From NCBI GenBank assembly GCA_030490835.1, contig CM059971.1, forward strand, positions 77,828,224-77,892,223: 64,000 nt of DNA, in the 5' to 3' direction. This DNA comes from Annona cherimola. Lineage: Eukaryota; Streptophyta; Magnoliopsida; Magnoliales; Annonaceae. Below are positions 40,201 through 51,300 of this stretch, in pieces. A model generated the notes under the pieces. It was given only the letters and a program-made list of their open reading frames with translations. It did not search any database and was not told where the DNA came from. Within the stretch, counting starts at the first letter, position 1, and each line of letters opens with the position of its first letter. The translations under genes and the position numbers were made by a program.

Positions 40201-42361
40201 CAAACTGCTGGTAAAGGAATCAATGGAATGAGTGATGCTGCACTTTGCTAAAAAATTGAATGATTTAAATGATGAAGCAGAATTTTCAATACGGATAATG
40301 GACAAAAAAAATGATAAAGCAAAATTTTCATTACAGGTAATGGACATTCTCAAATTCTAATGCTGTCCTATAGGTAATCTCCCAAATCTAGTTGTGACCT
40401 GGGTCATCGTATTCATAACGAGTGAGGGTTTCAACAAGGAATTCAACAACACAGTCAAATATTACTCCCTCAAGAAGGTCATTGTCTTCAACATCGTAGT
40501 TAAGATACAATTACGACATTGTGAGGTAATGTGACATATTCAAGAACAACTGAAACGATGAGCCTCAGAACCCTTTGGACATGAACTAGAACATTACTAG
40601 AGACGTGCACATTAGATTTCTGAACTAAAGAACTATTTCCCTTTGACATCATTGGTTGAAATGGTGTAACTCTAGAAATTGGCTTCATCATAGTCTTTCA
40701 AGATCTAAGGCTTTATGAGAAACTTCCTCTATTGATCGAGGAGCAAAAGATCATGTTGAAGCTCAAGCTTGAGCCCATTAATAAATTTAGCCAAGTTACC
40801 CAATGATTTTGATGAATATCACACCTCCAGAGTAACTCATTGAAGTTTTGAAGATATTCAGCAACGCTTGATGATCTTGTACCAAATTTGCCATTGATTC
40901 ATCAGTTGTAATTTAATATTGAGGCAGATACTTCCCTTTTATTTTGTTTTTAAAGTTCCTAACCACTCTAAAAATGCTCTTGGGTCTAATCAACCATTAA
41001 AATTAAGAATAATGGAAAAAAGAAGGAAGATCCTGTCAATAGAGAAAGAATGAAAGAAAAGCAAGGAATCACAAATGAATTAGGAGAAAGAAACAAGGCC
41101 AAAGAAAGATTCAAAGAAATCTCAATTCATAAACTCTCAAATAAGCTATCTTACAACTGAATGAAACACTTTTTTTATAAGAAATATAACTTAAGTAGTG
41201 ACAAATACGAAAGCCTATGTAACCAACAAAATTTCGTAATAAGTAAACTTACTCAATAATCAGTAACTCAAAATAGAAGCAAAGCAATCTAAACTGTAAT
41301 GTATAGACTCAGAAAAGTGATCCTAGCCCTGTGGGTTATGGGTCATTGATATTATCTACTTTGGCATAACAACTTAGTTGCACAGTTTTAAAATATCTCA
41401 CATAATGTTTAATTGAGATCTACTTCTTAAACCGCTAAGATCTCACTCTCCTTTTTGACGTGGGATTTGGTTATCTACTCTATCAAGCTCTCTGCGCTCG
41501 ATAATTCCCAAGGCCATCACAGAGGGCAAACCACAAATTTGGGCTTTTGCCTACCAACTTATTTTGTCTTTGAATTACATTAACTAGGCTTCTAGTAGTT
41601 CAACTCTCTGAATCACATTTAGTAAAAAAAGTTCTTGCTCTAATACCATTTGTAGTACACAGGTTCAAAAAAGTGATCTTAAGATAGTGGGTTCTGAGTC
41701 CTGTAGTGTGATATTATACGCTTTGGCCTAGCAGCTCGGCTGTAGATTTTAAAATGCATCACACCATGTTTAGCCAAGACCCACTTCTTAAACCACCAGG
41801 AATTTTATCATCTTTTCGATTTGGGATTTTTTCTACTATATTAGGTTTTCTGTGCTCTATACTTCTGATGGCTGTCGCATAAACCATAGCAGGAAAATTC
41901 TATAATAAGAAAACTAAAAACAGAAACAACTTAAAAGACAATCTACAGATAATAAGTCCCTAAGAACAAATATAAAGAAACCCTAAGAAAGATTAGCATC
42001 AATTTTCCTTAGGAAGCACATCATCACAAGCATATCATCCTCATTTTCTGTTTCAGAAAAATTGGGAGGTGTATTTTCGTTGTATACTCTGTTGCGACAA
42101 TGTGAAATCACTTTCAAAGCATGGATTGAGGTTAGCATTTTCCACAAATGTCTGGCTGTGCAAATCTATGATACTTCTGATAAGTAATTACACTTTTCTT
42201 GGGAAAAAAACAACATTTCTATAGTTTCACTCCCTTTCCCTACCTCTTTGCCTATCTTATGCACGAATACTTGTTTCTGTTAGAACAATCAAAATTGACT
42301 GTTTTCAAGTTAAATGGCTTTATTACAATCATCCAACTTTGAAACATTATCTTTTTTAGTG

Positions 42362-42395
<34 letters not shown>

Positions 42396-45300
42396 ACTAA
42401 TCTTGTGGACCAAATTTAGTTATGTGCTAGAGGAGTTTTTACCTTTTTTTATTCATCTATTGATGTGGATAAGGTTTTTAGAATTAGTTCAACAAAAACC
42501 AAATATATGAAATGCATCTTTAATAATTTTGTCAATGTAGATAAGAAACTAATTAAGATTCCATACCAAGTGGTAACAACATCCTATGAATTTAGGTTTT
42601 AGATCAATAGTTCAAGAAAGTAGAGAAGTTGATAAAATCATTATAAGTAGAATTCAAGGATCATGAAAGAAATGGTGGGTGTTTCAAGAATTTTATGTGA
42701 TCATTGAGTTCCAAGTACATTGAAAGAAAAATCTTGTAAGATAATGATATGACCAGCTAATGCTTTTTGGAGTAAAATATTGGACAATTAAAGAACAAGA
42801 TATGCATAGAATTAGTGTAGCAGAAAACTTTAAGGCTAAGGAGTTGAAAAAACTATAAAACTAGAAATGAAGTAATCTAGATAGTTTAAAGGTGAAAACA
42901 ATAGGTAATAAAATGAAAGAAAGTAGACTGAGGTGGTTTGGACATCTTAAAAAGAGGCTTGAAATAGTAGCGATGAGGAGAACTGAGTTCCTTTTTATAC
43001 AAGATTGAGTACAGATCCAGTGTGCTGAAGACCATTGAGCTTCACTGCTCCCTGCTTCTGACATCCATTACTTTTTATTTTTTTAATATTCCCAAGGATG
43101 ACCTTTCTATGTGTACTTTTTCATTTTTGGAGCTTTTAAACTATTTATTCACGAGAAAAGGCTTTTTTCATTTTCAAAATTCAAATATAAATATTTTAAA
43201 AGTTCAAAAAATGAAAAACTTACACATATGGGGTGTGTTTGGAAATAATAAAAAAATGTTAAGCTAAAACTTTTCACTCTCCACAACTATCCTATTTTTA
43301 ATCATTTCTTCACATCTTCCTATACAACTACCTTATTTTTTAATCATTTCTACACAACTAACAAATCTATTTTAACTTTATTCCATTTACTCCTCATCAT
43401 TACCCCTATCATATCACATCATTTTATTCCAATTCAAAAACTTCTATATCAAAAACTTTTCATGAAAAAGTTTTATTACTTCCCAAACACCCATAGAAAG
43501 TTCATGCTTGGGCCCACATATGAATCTCAATAAAATAAAATAAAAATAATGACTCCTGAGAGTGGGAGTTGAAGCTCAATGCTATTGGGAGCATTGGATC
43601 GGTACTCTACAAGATTGTAGAGAACTAGCGGAAAGCTCAAATAAATATGGAAAAGCAATTCAGAAAGATATGAGGACATTAGAGATTACTGAGAATATAG
43701 TTCATATTTGTCAAGAATGACTGCAACAAGATCCATGCAGCTTGCATAGGTGAGAAATAACTTATTATGATAATAATGTTGATTTATTGTTGTCAATAAA
43801 CAAAGTTCTATGAGTTGATTATCAAAGTTTGATGATTTTCTCTGCTTCCATCTGGTTTTCCTCTGCTTTCCATTCAAATTCCACTAACTTCATACAGAAT
43901 TAGCACTGCATTCCACGATGTCTGTTTTCAATTTATTGCTGCTGCATAGAATGTTAACATTATATATTCCCAATGGTTCATACTCATGGTATGGTATTTT
44001 TTTGTCAGATTTTATTCATTAATCAATTTTGCTTCTCTTGGCATTCTAACACTAGACCTTGATTAACTTTTTGTACTTTATGTTCTTTTCTTCTATAAAT
44101 CTTTGCATCTTGTTCTGCACCTAAAAATTTCACAACGATTACTTTGAATGGCAAATGTTGTACCATTCCTTGTCTTTTCTTATATTCAGTATGGTTCCCA
44201 TATTTCCTTTTCAAGTTATATGCCTTTTTCTTCCTTGTCATGTAAATTGTGTTTCTCTTACTGCTCTCATAGAAACTGGAGCTCTGAGCAAGATGAGTTT
44301 TACCTTCAGTCCCATTACCAGCAGAAAGTGGAGGCATTATTGAATGTCTCAGGTCCATATAAAAATATACTGTTGCAGCCTGTGGCTTCTACGGAGGGGA
44401 AGCCAAGGTAGTTTTATGTGCTTACTGTGGTAGACAATATCTGTTTGAATCCCACAACTGTATTCTAATTTCGCATCTTTCTTTTTCCTTCTGTTTGCTG
44501 CATCAATGATCAATTTCTTGTCCTTCTGTGGCGTGCTGTTCCCACTTGGCACCGACTTCTTTCGAAAATATGGTTGGATGTGCTTGTGCTTCAACCAGTT
44601 TATTAAATGATGAATCCTATATTGCAAATGCCGTTTGGCGGAAAAATCGACGAAAAGCCATGGTAGAACAACGGACTGCTGGCTCAAGGTGTTGTACCGC
44701 TTATTTTTATTCTCATGTCTCTCCCTCTGGTTTACCCACACATATTTCTTCATCTGTAATTTGAATCCACAACGTTACATTATCATCATCATAAGCCATT
44801 TTCCACCTAGGTGGGGTCAGCTGCATGGATTCTGTTGTGCCATTCTTGGCGATTTAAGACTAAATTTTCTATAATTTTTAATATTTTTAAATCTTGTTTA
44901 ATTACTTTCATCCATGTTTTTTTGAGTCTTCCTCTCATTCTCCTACCACCTTCTACTTAGATAGACTCTGTTCTCCTAACCGGTGCTACTTCAGGCCTCC
45001 TTTTAACATGATCAAACCATCTTAATCTATTTTCTCTCATTTTATCACAAATTGGTCTCACTTTTAAGTTTTCTCGAATTATTTCATTCTTAATTTTATC
45101 TTTTCTTGTTTTACCACTCATTCACCTTAACATTCTCATTTCCGCTATGCTCATTTTTTTGTATATGTTGTTCTTTAACTGCCTAACATTCTACCCCATA
45201 AAGTATAACAGGTCTAATCGCAATCTTATAAAATTTTCCTTTTAGTTTGATTGGAACTCGACGGTCACATACATTTTAAAATTTTAACCGGCTGTTAGAA

Positions 45301-48300
45301 TTGTGTCTTTTTTCTTTTGAGAAAAGAATTGTGTCTTTTTGTGTGAGCTTTCCACAATACAGATCTTAATTGTCTTAATTACCTTGGCTAAATAGGCTTT
45401 TCATGCCAAACAAATGAAAATTAGATAAACAAATGAAGCGTTTTGAATCCTTGGCCCCTTGCACTCTTGTGTTTGCTCTTCACATTAAACAGATTGAAAT
45501 TAAATCTATACTGGGATGGTTTTGAATCCTTTCACTCTTGCAGATTTGCTCTTCAAATAAACAGATGGAAGTCAGATGAGTATGTGTGGATGGTCTTCAA
45601 TCCTTGTACAGTGTACTCTTGTGGATTTACTCTTCACATGTACTTAGATTATCATTTTGGTGGCGAAAACTGGTTCTACTTTCTTTTTGTTGGTTCAATA
45701 GTTTGCTGCACACTCATGACTGTGAACCTGTTGATAAAAGATATGGTTTGAATTTCTTGTTTTCAGCTCAAAATTTACTGTTAGCAATTAGAAATCCTGG
45801 GCATGATTCTTTTTCATCTTGCAGTCCAGAGCATCCTTTACTAAGAAGACAGGGAAGGTCATTGCTGAGCAGCCCTGGAGATGGGCAATCATTTAGTGAT
45901 TATAAGGATGGCATAGCTGTCTCAAGGTTCTTGATTATGATCATCACATATTTTTGTCTTTGTTTCTTTTAACCTTTCTTACTTTTACTCATTTCGTTTG
46001 ATTTGAGAAATTAAGTTCTAGCAGTGGAATGAGTTGTCATTTTATAATCCTTACTCCTTGGATGCTTGGTGGGTCATACACATTTAATTATGTATGTATG
46101 CACGAATAATGGTTTGGTAGAACCTTTCCACCCAAAAATCCAAATGAAACCTTTCCATTTTCTAGTTCATTAAGAATGATCCTATTCTACCATCATGCTC
46201 ATGAATGTACATTTAAAAGACTTAACCATTTCAATTACAGATTTGTATTTACAACATTTGAAAATTGTACAAAATAATATGTTACTTGGATCGATTTAAT
46301 TGTAAGTTGGAATGATATAAAAGTTTTAAAATCCTGTATGTGAGTGAGAGAATGACGCATGGATGTTTATTATGCACTCATTTGTTAAACAAATGAGGAT
46401 GGATGGAATTTGAATTGTGTGTATTAATAATTTTAATTTTTAGTTCGTTTGGGGTTTTTTGTTAGATAATCTTTAGGATCAAGTTACCCAATGGTCTTGA
46501 GCATTATAGTTGATTTCATTTCATTCAATTATCCATAATGGCCTAAAACAAAAATGTTTTATTATGATTTGTTACTTTTGTCATAAAGTTGAATACGTGA
46601 AACAATTTTATCCAAGCCCGTCTTGATTATATGAAATCCAAGTAGACCATCATATTTAGCACTAATGATTTATAATACGGTTGAATTCTATATATTCATC
46701 AACATGAGTGTAAACAGAGTTGTTTGCCGAATTTGCTTTTATGGGAAAAACATTTGTCTGTTTTTAAAGGAACTGTTTTTTTCATTTGGTTCATCGTAGT
46801 GTTTTTAATTAGATTTAAACCAACCATCATACTTCAACATATTTAATTATGATCCCCAAAGTCCAATTATAACATATGAGTGCATAATTAAACATCTATG
46901 AATCATTTCATTAAAAAAGAAAAAAAAATCCATGAATCATTCTGAGGTAGAGAGTTTGAGCCTCATAGCTAAGAGGATCCTGAGGTTGAAAGTTCAGGCC
47001 TCTCTTACCCCAATTAAAAATTCACTGACCACACTTAGTTGGGAAATAGCTTATGATGATGGTGGTGGTGATACCCAAAATTATTTCCATTCAAATTACC
47101 CACAGGGTCACCTCTTTTCTGATCTAATTGACTTCAATATTTTACACATGATTTTACGTATTTCCACTATGCTATTTATAAAAAGCTTTGGTTGGAATGA
47201 TGTTAAGATTTTTGGTGCATAACCCATAAGGTGTTCATTGAGGTCAAACTGTCAATAGATTTCAATATTAGTGGACCACATTTTACTGGTCTAGATTTTC
47301 TTTAATTTCCTTTGCCTTCTAGTGCTCATTGTATGCGGATGGCATTTCTTTTTGAATCCTATCACTATATGCCTTGCAGGTCGGTTGGTGCATCAACATC
47401 CGGAAAGCATAGAACAAGAAGACGAAGCATCAGCAGCATTACACCAGAGATTGGGGATGATATAGTGAGGTTGATGTCAATTTCTGTTAATTGTATTGAT
47501 TTATTCATTAGTTTTGTCTTGTTGCATCTTAATGTCTTCCTTACTATATGCAGTTTTCCTATCTGTTTTCTAAGGTTTTTCTAAAGGTGTGACAGAAATG
47601 AGGCTGTTAAGATGGATGAGTGGTAAAACAAGAAAATAGTATTGGAAATCATCTAAAAGTGAAACCAGAATGTAATAAAATGATGGAAAGTAGATTAAGG
47701 TGGTTTGGGCATGTTAAGCAAAGACCTGAAATGACACTAATTTAGAGAACTGAGTTTATTCAAATACAAGGTTGTAAGAGAATGAGAGGATGACCCCAGA
47801 AAAATGGATAGAAGTAATTGAAAAGCATACAAAAACGTCAGAGATCACTTAAAAGCGTAGTTCATGATTATAAAGAATGACACAACAAAATCCATGCAAC
47901 TGATCCCACATAGGTGGAAACAACTTATGATGATGATGATGACGATGACGACGACAGTTTTTCTATGTTTTCAATTTGTGTGAACCAGACTATTGTCCTT
48001 ATTCAGCAATTCAATTCTAGGCATCTTTGTTGCATGGACTCTTTTATGGTTTCACCTTCTCTTTACTAATCAGTCTTCTCCAAAATATTTCTAATTTCAT
48101 GTATGTAGGTGCATTTTGTGTGGGTATAAACAAATACTAACTACAATATTATTTTGAAGAAAGCCATTAAAAACAGATGTATCAGACAGTTGAACAGAGC
48201 TACTGCACAAACTCTATTCAGTAAGGATTTGTTTATTTGTTAATAGGACTATGTTTAAGAAGAAGATGATTGTAGCCTTTTGCTGCTAGTCTTGCCTTAA

Positions 48301-51300
48301 ACTGTTCAACCGACCACTGTATTTCCTGACAGTTTATCAGTAGCAACTGGGCCCAGGATAGAATAAAAGTTGGAGATGGGGCTAGATAGCAATAGAAATG
48401 AGGATTGTGTGCTGAAATCACAGAAGAATGCCGGACAAAAAAAAAAAAAAGATATTTAATGAGTTCAAACTAATCAGAGGCAAGAAGCCTTGCCAATAAC
48501 TATTTTAGTATGCTTTTATTATAATATAATTTTTCAATCTTCAATTTGTTGGCTGGCTTTCTTTGTCATCTCCATGTCCACTATGTCTTTGTAGTTTGTT
48601 TCTCTGTACATGTTGGATGAGAACCACCTTCAACTGTCTGTGTGTGCATGCACATGTTCGTCAGGATGCATTGTGGGCAAGAACTTCCTGTGATCCTGTG
48701 TACAAACTGAATCCATATATTTCTTGACTGGTTCTTAGGGCTGTCCGTGCAATGAATGAAGCACTGAAACAACGGAACCTTTCAAAGGAACATGGCACGA
48801 ATACCATACAAAAGTATATTGATGCACCGAGAAATGTAAGCACCCTTAAATTTTTTTTGTTTTTTAGTGGAGTAAGCGCCCTTAATTTTTTTTTTTTTCA
48901 GTGGAGTAAGCACCCTTAATTATTTCTGCTAGTCCTCCATTTTCTGTGTCTGACTTCTCTAAACCTGTCTTTGATGTAAATTGCTTTTTAAATTTTGCTT
49001 TGGAATGGAGAAGAAATGAGAAAAAAGGAATATGGAATAGTGGAGCAAAAAGTGAATGATGTAACATGCTAGGGATAATGGTTAAAAATAAAGTGGACGA
49101 AAATATGATAGGGGATAAAAATAGAAAATATAGGTAATAACGAGGAAATAGGTGTTGTTTCATGGTTAAGATGTAATGACATTGAAAGAGGTGAAAAGAG
49201 GGATGGACTGATGGAAAAGGTGACAAACTTTTCTCCAAACAAATTCAATGAATTGCTATTGTCTTGTCACCTGATTTTCAATCAGTTGTTTTGTTATTCA
49301 AAGGATAATTGGAGAGACTCATGAAAATGGTCAAATTCTCTGATGGATGTCACCAATTTACTTTGCTTTCAAGATGGAATTTTGATTAATTGAAGGTGAA
49401 ATCTGAAAATGCAGAATGTCAAGGGTTCTTTTGAGGTTATCTGAAGAACTAAAACCTAGGGTTGTATTTGATAATTTCCCTTTTTCGTCTTTTTCTGGTG
49501 CTTTGGTAAAGCCTAGTAATGTCGATCTACTGAATCAAGGCAGCAAAAGAATAAATAATATACATAAAACAAAACGAAAAAAAGAATATATACATATGCA
49601 CGACACAGAGATGCATAAGATGAAATTGGTCATAGTTGGTTTCTTAATGCAATCAAAATTGTGCCCATTGAATCAATAACAATCAGCCATCAATGTGAAG
49701 AATATTTAGTCTTCACTGGTTCTTGCCATCTCTTCTTACTTTTTCTCTTTTGTTGGATGTAATCATTTCCTTTGTTGCATAATAGACTGGATATTTGGTC
49801 TGACCACCATCTTTTGTACTTGATGTTGGTTGTATTCTCGACCTGTGTAATTCATGTTTAGATTTTTTAAACAACTTTAGGTCTCTGATTTCCAGCTGGA
49901 CACTTGCGGTGAAATATACAGTGAAAGATATGCTACAGCTGGTCTTTCAATGAAACGATTAAATGCAAACCAGAAGGCGATATCACTACCTTTATCCCCT
50001 ATAGAATTTGGAGATCGGGCCAACGAAAACAGATTTACTTTGGCCTCGGCATGGAATAGAGTGTTTCAATCAGCAACATTCCTGAACAAAACTTTGTTAC
50101 CTTTCCAAGAATGGAGTATTGATTTCTCAGAATTAACCATAAGCACACGCGTCGGAATTGGTGAGCACTTTCCCTGCTTTTTGAAAGAAATTTATCATCT
50201 TTAACTGTCAAGAGCAATTGTGCTCTCCTCTATTAAAATAAATAAAGGAACTTTTAGTTGTTGGAATTTACATTTGCACAGAATTTTTTCTGGCTTTCTT
50301 GGGTCATTGGCTGCTTGGCCCTTTTCATTGGGCTAACGCTGGTAACAGAGATGCAGTATACGTCACCATTACCAGACTTTTTCTTTGAGTTGTTGTGTGT
50401 CTTCAAGAATTTTCTTCCCTGTGATTAGACTGCTGCATGTCTGGCATCTGCCAGTTGCTTGTTACATTAGTGAACAAGCAATAATTTTAGTTGATGGAAT
50501 TGGCATCTGCCTGTATATCTTCAAGAATTTTCTTCCCTGGGATTAGAGTCATTAGACTGCCTCATGTATAGCGTCTGCCAGTTGGTTATTAAATTAATGA
50601 AATAAAATTGTTAGAACTAGTTATACCAGCTGCTAACACGTATAATCAAATGTCTAGCTTATATCTGAGAAGAAGACACTTTGCATTTGCTAAAATTGGG
50701 AAGTTCAATCCTGCAATCTTCTCCAGAGCGAAGCAGCCTGCTCAACTACCTATGCTGATGCCTAGCATGTTTTTTTCGTTGGAGGCTGTGGGAACAAACA
50801 TAATTCTTTAAACTGCTAAACTTGGGGCATTTGAAATAGTGATTTCTGGGATCTCAATTATTTTATTTAATTCAAGGATTCTTTGGGGAAGTTTTCCGTG
50901 GACTATGGAATGGAACAGACGTTGCTGTCAAAATTTTCCTGGAGCAAGAGTTAACAACTGAGAATATTGAAGATTTTTGTAATGAAATATTTATTTTAAG
51001 GTATCATCTCCTGATCTGTGTATTATCTAATCACACATTTGTTTCATCTCATCTCTGACTTGCTACTTTCTCGTTTCTTGCAGCCGCCTTCGACATCCTA
51101 ACGGTAATCAATCTCATCTGGCATTCCACTTCATATTTATATGCTACAAAAAATATTCTTGCAAGAGGTTGATACATATGATAATTTCAATTAATAAGAT
51201 TATCAATCAAGGAGAAATTCAGGCTTCTAATGTTCCAAAACTGCCCTCGGCTTTTTTTATTAAAAAAATACCTGAAATAAATCCCATTAAATGAAGTCAA

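Larger units (their letters stand above)
42770..43780 (+). mobile_element. RTE-type LINE 3' fragment, split by a foldback
   Basis: The + strand shows decayed ISVAE, then 'aggtggtttggacatctt' (RWFGHL) and 'ttgaaatagtagcgatg', the end of the RTE reverse transcriptase ORF (family pattern LRWFGHVKRRPE). The text resumes at 43,617 (gtagagaactagcgga) and ends with 'gcataggtgagaaataactt' plus ATG/ATA repeats. The same end is at 47,590-47,957, which gives the uninterrupted order. Confidence 0.72.
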
